Of a stretch of DNA of 64,000 nt, positions 17,218 to 25,252 are shown piece after piece. The stretch comes from an uncultured Burkholderiales bacterium. Its GTDB lineage: Bacteria; Pseudomonadota; Gammaproteobacteria; Burkholderiales; Burkholderiaceae_C. The stretch lies in NCBI GenBank assembly GCA_903820745.1, contig CAIJIT010000337.1, positions 1 through 64,000 on the forward strand, in the 5' to 3' direction. Made by a program: the position numbers and the translations under genes. The stretch's first letter is position 1. Every line of letters begins with the position of its first letter. The notes under the pieces were generated by a model, which made no database searches, had not been told where the DNA came from, and saw nothing but the letters and a program-made list of their open reading frames with translations.

Positions 17218-17994
17218 TTAATCTCTCGGCGTCGATGTCAGCACTTGAGCCGACTCAAGCCCTGCTTTGATGCCGGAAATTTCGGGCAAAGCGTGGCGCT
17301 GCGGCAGCAGGCTGGCACCCGCGCCGACGATCACCACGGTCGGCCGGCCCTGATGCAAGAGCGCAGCTGCTGCCAGATCGGCCAGTTGATGGTCGCTCGA
17401 GAGCGCATCCGCACAGCCGGCGCGCGACACCACATTGACCGGCAAGTCTGCCGCCCAACCGGCCTCGATCAGCCGCCGACCCAAGGCCCCAAGTTGGCGG
17501 CCCGCCATGTAGAACACTTCTGTGTCGGCATTGCGCTGCAGCGGCAAGGCACCGTCCTTGGTCATCGCCGTGTTCAGACTGACGCTGCGGCCATTGCCGC
17601 GCCTTGTCAGCGGTCTGGCTGTATGGGCGGCTGCGGCCATTGCGGCGCTGACACCCGGCACGACCTCGCTGCTGATGCCAGCTTCGTTGAGCGCCAGCAA
17701 TTCCTCCTCGAGGCGGCCGAAAATGCTGGCATCGCCGCCTTTCAGTCGCACAACCAGGTCATGCGCGCGGGCCTGCTTGACCAGCAAGGCATTGATCGCC
17801 GTCTGTTTGGTTGAATGGCAAAAACCGCGCTTGCCAACGTCGATCCATTGCGCCTTCGGGGCCAGTTCAAGCAAGGCTGAATCGGTCAAGGCATCGTACA
17901 GCACGACATCGGCGGCGCCAAGCGCGCGCGCGCCACGCAGCGTGATCAGATCGGCTGCGCCCGGCCCGGCGCTGACGAAAATGACGCGGCCCAT
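17218..17994 (-). CDS. cobA: Uroporphyrinogen-III C-methyltransferase
   Basis: A 258-residue SAM-dependent methyltransferase that makes precorrin-2 from uroporphyrinogen III, the first step to siroheme. The N-terminal motif is VSAGPGAADLITLRG, the second signature is VVRLKGGDASIFGRLEEE, and the SAM-binding loop is VVPGVSAAMAAAAHT. It stands alone, without the CysG oxidase/ferrochelatase domain. It is last in the cys operon and starts one base after cysN. Its product, once converted to siroheme, is the cofactor of CysI encoded at the head of the same operon. Confidence 0.95.
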   Translation of the reverse strand: MGRVIFVSAGPGAADLITLRGARALGAADVVLYDALTDSALLELAPKAQWIDVGKRGFCHSTKQTAINALLVKQARAHDLVVRLKGGDASIFGRLEEELLALNEAGISSEVVPGVSAAMAAAAHTARPLTRRGNGRSVSLNTAMTKDGALPLQRNADTEVFYMAGRQLGALGRRLIEAGWAADLPVNVVSRAGCADALSSDHQLADLAAAALLHQGRPTVVIVGAGASLLPQRHALPEISGIKAGLESAQVLTSTPRD

Positions 17995-17995
17995 T

Positions 17996-19327
17996 TCAGT
18001 GACCCTGACTGACCAGCAGCGCGCCGCTGGTGCGGTTCGAGGCCGGGTCGACGACGATCAGGCTGCCGGCGATGCGGTTCTCGGCGTAGGGCTCGACCGG
18101 CAAGGCGCTCTGCGTCTCGATGCGGACCCGGCCGATTTCGTTGACGTTCAGCTGCGCCGCCGCTTGCGCTTGCAGGCTGTGGATGTCCATCCGGTGTTCG
18201 ATCGCAGCAATCCTGGCCTGCACCCAGCGGTTGCCATGCCGCAGCCAATATTTGCGCCCGGCCACGGCCGGCTCGGTATCCAGCCAAGCCAGCGTCGCAT
18301 CAAAACTCTGCGTCAACCGAGCCGCACCTGGAGTGACGATCCAGTCGCCCCGCGACACATCGAGTTGCCGGTCCAGCAGCAAGCCGGCCGATTCACCCGC
18401 TACACAATATTCAACGGTTTCCCCGGCACGCCGCAGCTCGGTCACGATCGCGGTCTGGCCACTGGGAAGAACCTGGATTTCGTCGCCAGCCTGTACCTGC
18501 CCATGGGCGATACGGCCCCACAGCGTACGCGGCTGATGTCCGGCACCTTCGCAATGCTCGCCGGATTCGCGGGCGACATATTGCACCGGCAGCAGCAACT
18601 GGCCTTCAACCCGTTCCTGCACGCCCGGCAGACTCTCCAGCACTTGCAGCAACGAGGGACCCTGGTACCAGGCAGCCCAATCGTCACCCGGCGGCTGGGT
18701 AACGTTGTCGCCACGCAGCGCCGAAACCGGCACGATGGCAGTCACTTCGATGCCGGCCTGGGCCGCGAAGGCATGCAGCGCTTTCGACACCGCGGCAAAC
18801 GCCGGGCCGGGCTCGGCCACCGCGTCGAGCTTGTTGACGGCAAAAACGATGCTGGGCACGCGCAACAGATGGGCCAGCAGGCTGTGCCGCCTTGTCTGCG
18901 GCAGCAGTTGCACGGCGCCTACGCTGCAGTCGAGTTTGGTGATGTCGACCAACACGACAGCGGCGTCCGAGCCGGCCGCAGCGGTAACCATATTGCGGGT
19001 GTATTGTTCGTGGCCGGGTGCATCGGCAATGATGAATTTGCGCGACTTGGTGGCGAAATAGCGGTAGGCAACGTCGATCGTGATGCCCTGCTCGCGTTCG
19101 GCTTCGAGTCCGTCAGTCAACAAGCTCAGATCGATCGACTGACCCGCTGCGCGCTTTTCTAGCGTATCGAGTTGGTCGGCCAGGATCGCCCGGCTGTCAT
19201 AGAGCAGGCGGCCGATCAGGGTGCTCTTGCCATCATCGACACTGCCTGCGGTCAGAAAGCGCAGCGCCCGGTGATGGGTGTCGATGTCCTGCTGGTGCAC
19301 CAGCTTGTTCAAGACTGCGCTCATCAA
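17996..19327 (-). CDS. cysN: Sulfate adenylyltransferase subunit 1 (GTPase subunit)
   Basis: A 443-residue EF-Tu-like GTPase subunit of ATP sulfurylase. The P-loop is GSVDDGKST (about 28-36), switch II is DAPGHEQYTRNM, and the base-recognition motif is NKLD. The EF-Tu-like beta-barrel domains follow. No CysC (APS kinase) domain is fused at the C-terminus, consistent with an APS-reducing rather than PAPS-reducing route. Its ATG overlaps the cysD stop by four bases. Confidence 0.96.
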   Translation of the reverse strand: MMSAVLNKLVHQQDIDTHHRALRFLTAGSVDDGKSTLIGRLLYDSRAILADQLDTLEKRAAGQSIDLSLLTDGLEAEREQGITIDVAYRYFATKSRKFIIADAPGHEQYTRNMVTAAAGSDAAVVLVDITKLDCSVGAVQLLPQTRRHSLLAHLLRVPSIVFAVNKLDAVAEPGPAFAAVSKALHAFAAQAGIEVTAIVPVSALRGDNVTQPPGDDWAAWYQGPSLLQVLESLPGVQERVEGQLLLPVQYVARESGEHCEGAGHQPRTLWGRIAHGQVQAGDEIQVLPSGQTAIVTELRRAGETVEYCVAGESAGLLLDRQLDVSRGDWIVTPGAARLTQSFDATLAWLDTEPAVAGRKYWLRHGNRWVQARIAAIEHRMDIHSLQAQAAAQLNVNEIGRVRIETQSALPVEPYAENRIAGSLIVVDPASNRTSGALLVSQGH

Positions 19328-20295
19328 AAGTAGCCTTCTTTCTTGCGGCGTTCCATTGAAGCCTCGGACGTTCGATCGTCCATGCGGGTGGCGCCACGTT
19401 CACTGACGGTGACAGTCAGCGTTTCAGCAACGATGTCGGTGGCGCTGGCGGCCAGGCTCTCGACCGGGCAGGTGCAGGTCATGTCGCCCACGGTGCGAAA
19501 GCGCACGGTCGCGGTTGAAACTGTTTCACCGGCCTCGGGCGGGGTCACCGCAGTCAGCGGCACCAGCAAGCCCTTGCGGCGGATCACAGCACGCTGATGC
19601 GAGTAATAAAGGCTCGGCAGCGGGATGTTTTCGCGCGCCAGATAAAGCCAGACGTCGAGCTCGGTCCAGTTGCTGATCGGAAAGGCGCGCATATGTTCAC
19701 CCGGCCGGATCCGCGTATTGAACAAGGTCCACAGCTCGGGTCGCTGCTCTTTGGGCTGCCATTGACCGAAGCTATCGCGGTGGCTGAAAATGCGTTCCTT
19801 GGCGCGGGCCTTCTCTTCATCGCGCCGGGCGCCGCCGATCAGCACATCGAAGCGATGTTCCTCGATTGCTTCGAGCAAGGTCACTGTCTGGTGGCCGTTG
19901 CGCGATTCGAGCGGATGGGCCAGCCGCACGGTGCCGTTCTTGATCGACTCATCCATGTGCGCGACGATCAAGCGCTCGCCATTGGCCTGCACCAGTTGGT
20001 CGCGGAATGCGATCACCTCGGGGAAATTGTGGCCGGTGTCGACATGCAGCAGCGGAAACGGCAGGCGGCCCTTGAATTCATTGCCTGAACTGTCGGCAGC
20101 AATACGGGTCTTGAAGGCCTTTTCAGCCAAACGCAGCACCACGCAGGAATCCTTGCCGCTCGAGAACAGCAACGCCGGCCGCTCGAAAGCCGCAGCGACT
20201 TCGCGCAGGATAAAGATCGCTTCTTCTTCCAGATGGTCGAGATGACGCTGGTCGATCGTCGGCAGCAAATTTCTTGAATTGATCGGTGCGTTCAT
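19324..20295 (-). CDS. cysD: Sulfate adenylyltransferase subunit 2
   Basis: A 323-residue catalytic subunit of ATP sulfurylase, forming APS from ATP and sulfate with CysN. The PP-loop is LLFSSGKDSCVVLRLAEKAF, and conserved downstream blocks include LLHVDTGHNFPEVI, GGARRDEEKARAKER and FPISNWTELDVWLY. The ending ERRKKEGYF is near invariant. I chose ATG 20295 rather than a longer frame to 20361, because it overlaps the cysH stop by four bases (ATGA) like every other junction of this operon. Confidence 0.96.
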   Translation of the reverse strand: MNAPINSRNLLPTIDQRHLDHLEEEAIFILREVAAAFERPALLFSSGKDSCVVLRLAEKAFKTRIAADSSGNEFKGRLPFPLLHVDTGHNFPEVIAFRDQLVQANGERLIVAHMDESIKNGTVRLAHPLESRNGHQTVTLLEAIEEHRFDVLIGGARRDEEKARAKERIFSHRDSFGQWQPKEQRPELWTLFNTRIRPGEHMRAFPISNWTELDVWLYLARENIPLPSLYYSHQRAVIRRKGLLVPLTAVTPPEAGETVSTATVRFRTVGDMTCTCPVESLAASATDIVAETLTVTVSERGATRMDDRTSEASMERRKKEGYF

Positions 20296-21068
20296 GCGGC
20301 AACTCCTGTCTCTTGATGCGTGGCGTGCAAGCCGCATTCTTTGCTGGACTCCTCCCACCACCAGCGGCCGGCGCGGAAATCTTCACCGACGGCGATCGCT
20401 CGGGTGCAGGGCGCGCATCCGATGCTGGGCATGAACTGGTCGTGCAGGGCGTTGTAGGGGACATTGAAGCTGGCGATGTAATGCCAGACATCGGCCCAGC
20501 TCCACTGCGCCAGCGGGTTGATCTTGCTGCGGCCCTGGCCATCTGGCTCGACGAACGGCACATCCGCCCGGTTGGCCGACTGCTCGCGGCGCAGGCCGGT
20601 GATCCAGGCGCTGCGGCCGGCCAGCATGCGGCCCAAGGGCTCGAGCTTGCGAATGCCGCAGCAGTTCTTGCGCAATTCGACGCTGTCGTACATCGCCCGC
20701 TCGCCGTTGACGCGGACAAACTCGATCACCTGCTCGCTGGCCGGGCTGAAGACTTCGATCGCCAGACCGTAGCGAACCCGGGTCTGGTCCAGCAAGGCCA
20801 AGGTCTCGCCATGCAGCAGGCCGGTGTCGAGCGTGGCCAAAGCGATCGGCAGGCGATGGCGCGCGATCAGGTCCGTGATCACCATGTCCTCAGCGCCGAG
20901 CGAGGTCGACTGCAGCAGACCCGAACCATGCTCGGCCACAGCCCGCTGCAGCACCTCGAGGCTGGCGGCCAGGCGAGCCTCAAAACCCGCTGTCTGGCGC
21001 GCATACAGCGCTGTTGCTGATGCAAAAGTCGCTGCGCCGAAGCTGGAAGTTTCACCGTTCATCTTCAA
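20292..21068 (-). CDS. cysH: Assimilatory adenylyl-sulfate reductase
   Basis: A 258-residue CysH. The PAPS-reductase fold is seen in STSLGAEDMVITDLI and LDTGLLHGETLAL. The cysteine pair CC at 136-137 and C218/C221 in GCAPC are the four ligands of the [4Fe-4S] cluster, which marks APS reductases. The redox-active cysteine is C245 in KECGLH. So sulfate is likely reduced at the APS level to sulfite, with no need for CysC. It overlaps both neighbours by four bases. Confidence 0.96.
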   Translation of the reverse strand: MKMNGETSSFGAATFASATALYARQTAGFEARLAASLEVLQRAVAEHGSGLLQSTSLGAEDMVITDLIARHRLPIALATLDTGLLHGETLALLDQTRVRYGLAIEVFSPASEQVIEFVRVNGERAMYDSVELRKNCCGIRKLEPLGRMLAGRSAWITGLRREQSANRADVPFVEPDGQGRSKINPLAQWSWADVWHYIASFNVPYNALHDQFMPSIGCAPCTRAIAVGEDFRAGRWWWEESSKECGLHATHQETGVAA

Positions 21069-21562
21069 GACCTGGCAAAGACCGGCTGGGTCGCTGCGAC
21101 ATCGCCCTGGTAATGGGCCGGAAAAAAGCTCAAAGCGCGCTCGGCCGCTGGCTGGCTCTGGTCAGCACGCAGTTGCACCGCGTCAAAACCGGTGCGCGCC
21201 AGCAGCGGCAGCATGTCGACCAGCACTTCACCGCGAGCGCGAACTTCGCCGCCAAAGCGATAGCGCGAACGCAGCAGCCTGGCCTGGCTATAGGCGCGGC
21301 CGTCGACCCATTTGGGGAACTGCAACACGACCAGGTTCAGTCGCGGCAAGTCAGCTGCCAACAGCGCGATGTCGAAGTCATTGGGCAACTCGATGCCGGT
21401 GCGCAAGCCGGCTGGCCAATGCTCACGCACGGCATGCCATTGCTCGAGCGAGAGCAGCAGGTTCGGGGCTGGATCGGGATGCGGCATCGGGCCGTCTTCA
21501 CCGACCACATGGTGCCAATGCGGGTCGTGGATATCGATGAATTTCATGGGTTTCGAACTCAT
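21065..21562 (-). CDS. DUF934 family protein of the cys operon
   Basis: A 165-residue DUF934 protein, a family found almost only between cysI and cysH in proteobacteria. It has no known catalytic motif. Conserved pieces visible are GIELPNDFDIALLAADL, LVVLQFPKWVDGRAYSQARLLR and RGEVLVDMLPLLARTGFDA. A role in assembly of, or electron delivery to, the sulfite reductase has been suggested from context only. It overlaps the cysI stop and the cysH start by four bases each. Confidence 0.9.
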   Translation of the reverse strand: MSSKPMKFIDIHDPHWHHVVGEDGPMPHPDPAPNLLLSLEQWHAVREHWPAGLRTGIELPNDFDIALLAADLPRLNLVVLQFPKWVDGRAYSQARLLRSRYRFGGEVRARGEVLVDMLPLLARTGFDAVQLRADQSQPAAERALSFFPAHYQGDVAATQPVFARS

Positions 21563-23259
21563 TGCGCCGCCGCCTGTCCGGTCAGCGTACGCACCGCATT
21601 GGCGGGCGCTTTGAAGGGCTCGATGCCGATGCGGCGCACCGTGTCGATGAAGCGCTCGCCGCTGAGACGCTGGCTGCGGTAGCTGTCGACCACCGACTCA
21701 ATCACGTCAGGCACCTCGTCGGCCGCGAACGATGGGCCGATCACGCGCCCGGCCACCGGGCTGCCCGAGAGGACCTTGCCATCGGAGCCGCCGAGCGAGA
21801 TCTGATACCACTCCTTGCCGTCCTTGTCGACGCCGAGGATGCCGATATGGCCGCTGTGATGGTGACCACAGCTGTTGATGCAGCCGCTGATATGCAGGTC
21901 GATGTCGCCGAGGTCATAGAGTTCGTCGAGGTCCTCGAAGCGCTCGGTGATCGCCTGCGCCACCGGGATCGAGCGGGCGTTGGCCAAAGCGCAGAAATCG
22001 CCGCCCGGGCAGGCAATCATGTCGGTCAGCAGGCCGATGTTCGGCGTGGCAAAACCGTTCGCCTTGGCGGCTTCGAACAAGGCCGGCAGATCAGCCTCGC
22101 GCACCCAGGGCAGCACCAGATTCTGGCTGTGCGTGACGCGCAACTCGGCCGCGCTGAAGCGCTCGGCCAGATCGGCGGCAGCTTCCATCTGCACATCTGT
22201 CAAGTCACCAGGCGGCAGGCCAGGATGCTTCAGCGACAAGGTCACCGCGCGGTAGCCACTCAGGCGATGGGCATGCACATTACGTGTCAGCCAGCGCTTG
22301 TAAGCGCCATCGGCAAGGCCTTCAAAAATGTCGCTGGTCAGACCTTCCTGCACGCTGGCCGGCAAGTTGAAACCGGCCGCCACGCGTTCGAGCTCGGCAT
22401 CAGGCAGCAGATGTTCGCGCCCAGCAGCATCCTGTTCAAGAATCTGCTTGAACTCGGCATTCACCGCATCGAAGAACTGCTGCCCTTCGGCCTTGACCAG
22501 GATCTTGATGCGCGCCTTGTAGAGGTTGTCGCGCCGGCCATAGCGGTTGTAGACGCGCACAATCGCTTCGACATAGACGAGGATCTGCTGCCAAGGCAGA
22601 AACTCATTGATCACTTGCCCGATCACCGGCGTGCGTCCCATGCCGCCGCCAACCAGGACCTTGAAGCCGACCTCGCCAGCAGCATTTTTCAGCAACTGCA
22701 GGCCGATATCATGCCAGGCGATCGCGGCGCGGTCTTCGAGCGCGCCGCTGACGGCGATCTTGAACTTTCGTGGCAGGAAAGCGAACTCGGGATGCAGCGT
22801 GCTCCACTGGCGCAGCAACTCGGCATAGGGGCGCGGGTCGACGATTTCGTCGGGCGCTACGCCGGCAAAGGCATCGCTGGTGGTGTTGCGGATGCAGTTG
22901 CCGCTGGTCTGGATGCCATGCATGTCGACCGCTGCCAATGCGTCCATCACATCGGCCGCTTGCGTCAGCGGAATCCAGTTGAATTGCAGATTCTGGCGCG
23001 TCGTGAAATGCCCATAACCGCGATCGAATTGGCGCGCAATCTGGCCCAGCGCGCGCAACTGCCGACTGCTCAAGGCGCCATAGGGCACGGCGATGCGCAA
23101 CATTGGCGCATGGCGCTGAACATACCAGCCGTTTTGCAGGCGCAGCGGGCGGAATTCATCCTCTGTCAAGGTGCCAGCCAGGTTGCGTTCCAGTTGGTCA
23201 CGGAACTGGGCGGCGCGGGCGCGGACGAATTGGCGGTCGAAATCGGTATAGGCGTACAT
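21559..23259 (-). CDS. cysI: Siroheme nitrite/sulfite reductase
   Basis: A 566-residue hemoprotein reducing sulfite to sulfide. It has the duplicated ferredoxin-like half-domains (VPYGALSSRQLRALGQIA early, YRAVTLSLKHPGLPPG in the second half). The siroheme/[4Fe-4S] ligands are C417, C423, C460 and C464 in the pattern C-x5-C...C-x3-C. The conserved TTRQNLQFNW is at 86-95. No flavoprotein subunit CysJ is encoded in the window, which suggests ferredoxin as donor. It is first in the six-gene operon, about 100 bp from a promoter-like inverted repeat. Confidence 0.95.
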   Translation of the reverse strand: MYAYTDFDRQFVRARAAQFRDQLERNLAGTLTEDEFRPLRLQNGWYVQRHAPMLRIAVPYGALSSRQLRALGQIARQFDRGYGHFTTRQNLQFNWIPLTQAADVMDALAAVDMHGIQTSGNCIRNTTSDAFAGVAPDEIVDPRPYAELLRQWSTLHPEFAFLPRKFKIAVSGALEDRAAIAWHDIGLQLLKNAAGEVGFKVLVGGGMGRTPVIGQVINEFLPWQQILVYVEAIVRVYNRYGRRDNLYKARIKILVKAEGQQFFDAVNAEFKQILEQDAAGREHLLPDAELERVAAGFNLPASVQEGLTSDIFEGLADGAYKRWLTRNVHAHRLSGYRAVTLSLKHPGLPPGDLTDVQMEAAADLAERFSAAELRVTHSQNLVLPWVREADLPALFEAAKANGFATPNIGLLTDMIACPGGDFCALANARSIPVAQAITERFEDLDELYDLGDIDLHISGCINSCGHHHSGHIGILGVDKDGKEWYQISLGGSDGKVLSGSPVAGRVIGPSFAADEVPDVIESVVDSYRSQRLSGERFIDTVRRIGIEPFKAPANAVRTLTGQAAAQ

Positions 23260-23349
23260 AGCAGCAGGTCAAGTTGAGGCCAGCCCTCGGGGCATGGGCG
23301 CCAGGGGTGGACTGTAGGGAAGGTTGATAGATAGAGGAACTATAAAATC

Positions 23350-23366
23350 GTAGATTGCTTATCTAC
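23350..23366. promoter_or_regulatory. LysR-type (CysB-like) site upstream of cysI
   Basis: GTAGAT-TGCTT-ATCTAC is a perfect inverted repeat in an AT-rich stretch 91 bp before the cysI start, in the position of a CysB/Cbl activator site. The same 216-bp gap also serves the divergent NYN gene. Assignment to CysB is inference. Confidence 0.45.
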
Positions 23367-23475
23367 TTTTCGCTATATAGGACGCCGAGGGCAGACGCTG
23401 ACCCCGGCAGGCGTTAAGCTTCCCGGTTGCCCGGGTTATCGCGGGCCCACCCATTTCGAAAGAATTTCAACCGAC

Positions 23476-24375
23476 ATGCTGATGCGAGACGAAGCCACCA
23501 AGGTGGCGATTTACTGGGACTTTGAAAACCTCCATGCCGTGCTGGCGAATGCCGCCCATGGCGATGGCGCTTACCGCGATAACCGCCTCAAGTCCCAGCC
23601 GGTGTTCGTCAACTTGACGCCGATCCTTGAATATGCGGCCTCGCTCGGCGACATCATCATCAATCGCGCCTATGGCAACTGGCAGTTCTTTGCCAACTAT
23701 CGTCATGCCCTCAACGAAGCCGGGGTCGACCTGATCCAGATGTTCCCGCGCGGCCAGAACATGAAGAACAGCGCCGACATCCGCATGGCCCTCGATGCGC
23801 TCAGCGATGTCAGCAACCACGCACACCTGACCCATGTGGTGGTGGTCTCGTCGGACAGCGACTTCATCAGCCTAGCGCAAAAGATCAAACAGGCCGGTCG
23901 TTTCATCGCCGGCGTCGGCGTCTCCGGCGTCAGCAACCGTTTCTGGATCGCCAGCTGCAACGAGTTCAAGTTCTATCAGAACCTGCTCGCCGCTTCAGCC
24001 GAGTTGAATCCGCCAGCCGTCACCCAGCTACTTGGAGTCGAGCCTGTCGAGATCGAACCCGCCAGCGCCGAACCCGACGTCGAAGTCGAAGCTGTCGGTT
24101 CACCATCGCTCGATGAGGCAAAACTGGCAATGCAACGCGCGTTGAAGCAACTGGTCGACCGCAATGGCGAGAACTATGTGTCGCGCAGCGCGCTGAAGGT
24201 ATTCATCAAACGCCTGCTGCCCTCGTTCGATGAACAGGCGCTGGGCTGCGCCAACTTTGCCGAGTTCCTGCACCGCTTCCCCGATCTGGTGGTCGAGGTC
24301 GACCTGATCAGCGGAGGCCATGTCGCGTTGGCAGGGCAACCCGCGGGTAGCGCGGGCCTGCCAATCTCGCCCTGA
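23476..24375 (+). CDS. NYN-domain (LabA/DUF88-like) protein with C-terminal OST-HTH domain
   Basis: A 299-residue protein with a PIN-like NYN nuclease domain (about 8-165). Acidic residues sit at D15 and E17 (YWDFENLH), in DIRMALDALSD, and in the SSDSDF loop typical of the metal site. A linker rich in Glu, Pro and Val follows, then an OST-HTH/LOTUS domain of about 70 residues (about 208-285), which binds RNA in related proteins. A role in RNA processing is likely, but the substrate is unknown. Start 23476 is used; ATG 23482 is possible. It diverges from the cys operon. Confidence 0.85.
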   Translation: MLMRDEATKVAIYWDFENLHAVLANAAHGDGAYRDNRLKSQPVFVNLTPILEYAASLGDIIINRAYGNWQFFANYRHALNEAGVDLIQMFPRGQNMKNSADIRMALDALSDVSNHAHLTHVVVVSSDSDFISLAQKIKQAGRFIAGVGVSGVSNRFWIASCNEFKFYQNLLAASAELNPPAVTQLLGVEPVEIEPASAEPDVEVEAVGSPSLDEAKLAMQRALKQLVDRNGENYVSRSALKVFIKRLLPSFDEQALGCANFAEFLHRFPDLVVEVDLISGGHVALAGQPAGSAGLPISP

Positions 24376-24429
24376 AGCGGCTGACAGCCTCAAGCTGTGC
24401 GAGACTCAGGCCGCGCCGGTTTGGCTGGA

Positions 24430-24450
24430 GTCAAACCCTGAAGGTTTGAC
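24430..24450. other. Perfect hairpin downstream of the NYN gene
   Basis: GTCAAACC-CTGAA-GGTTTGAC forms an 8-bp stem with a 5-nt loop, 55 bp after the NYN stop. It lacks a uridine run, so it is either a poor terminator or a processing/stability element before the small basic gene. Confidence 0.4.
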
Positions 24451-24521
24451 CGGCGGCTTGGACCGACGCGACTCAAAGCATTCCCCAACCGTGCCTCGGG
24501 CACAGCAAACAGGAGAAGACC

Positions 24522-24662
24522 ATGGCAAAAGGACAGCAAAAGAGCAACAAGGAAGGCAAGAAGCCGAAGAAAGACAGCTCGCCACCGAAGCCGATTTCGC
24601 CCGGAGCAGTGATGCCGACGGTCGTCACCGTTGTGGCTGACCGCAGCAAAAAGAAGAAATAA
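24522..24662 (+). CDS. Small basic conserved protein (46 aa)
   Basis: A 46-codon gene too short for usual cut-offs. Its ATG follows the strong ribosome site AGGAGA by 7 nt. The product begins MAKGQQKSNKEGKKPKKD and ends with KKKK, with a Pro/Val-rich middle. Similar short MAKGQ-x-RSN-x-E-x-KKPKK proteins occur widely in proteobacteria, with no known function. The charge suggests nucleic-acid or ribosome contact. It lies between the NYN gene and the DUF1993 gene. Confidence 0.75.
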   Translation: MAKGQQKSNKEGKKPKKDSSPPKPISPGAVMPTVVTVVADRSKKKK

Positions 24663-24718
24663 ACCCGATCCCGGCGGTGAGCCGGGAATTTGAGCCCTGA
24701 ATTTTCGCGAAAGTTGTC

Positions 24719-25228
24719 ATGAGCAATCCCACGTACGCGGGCTCGGTCCCGGTTTTCAAACAACTGCTGGGCGCTCTCAGCAATGCGCTGGGCAAGTCTG
24801 CAGCCCATGCAGAGGCGCGCAATATCGAACCCGCAGCGCTATTGCAGGCCAGGTTGTTCCCTGACATGTTCGCCCTGGTCAAACAGGTGCAAGTGGCTTG
24901 TGACTTTGCCACTGGCGTCTGCGCCAGGCTGGCCGGCGTCACGCCGCCGACAGCGGCCGGCGATGAGCAAAGCTTTGCCGACCTGCACGCGCGCATCGAC
25001 AGCGCCATCGCCTTCATCACCGGACTGGACGCGGCGCACTTCGCAGACGCTGCCAGCCGCGAAATCATCCTTCGGCCTGGAACGCCCAAAGAGCGGCGCT
25101 TCAGTGGTCAGGACTATCTGCTGCATTACGGCCTGCCGCAGTTCTTCTTCCATGTCACGACGGCCTATGCGATCCTGCGTCACAACGGGGTCGAGCTGGG
25201 CAAAAAAGACTTCATGGGCGTTTATTGA
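24719..25228 (+). CDS. DUF1993 family protein
   Basis: A 169-residue DUF1993 protein, predicted all-helical and distantly like the DinB four-helix bundles. Visible family features are the opening VPVFKQLLGALSNALGKSAAHAEARN, the segment LFPDMFALVKQVQVACDF and the late LPQFFFHVTTAYAILRHNGVELGKKDF. No metal-binding histidine triad is evident. The function is unknown. It ends 24 bp before selD and may share its transcript. Confidence 0.85.
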   Translation: MSNPTYAGSVPVFKQLLGALSNALGKSAAHAEARNIEPAALLQARLFPDMFALVKQVQVACDFATGVCARLAGVTPPTAAGDEQSFADLHARIDSAIAFITGLDAAHFADAASREIILRPGTPKERRFSGQDYLLHYGLPQFFFHVTTAYAILRHNGVELGKKDFMGVY

Positions 25229-25252
25229 TCCCGTGCCCGGACTGCTGAATTG

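Noticed and set aside
17522-19162. A 546-codon plus-strand open frame opposite cobA and cysN
   Set aside because: It crosses two real genes and has no recognisable domain; an antisense artefact.
21562-23277. A long plus-strand open frame opposite cysI
   Set aside because: It is the antisense shadow of a strongly biased GC-rich gene. The product is rich in His, Arg and Gly with no domain, and cysI is certain.
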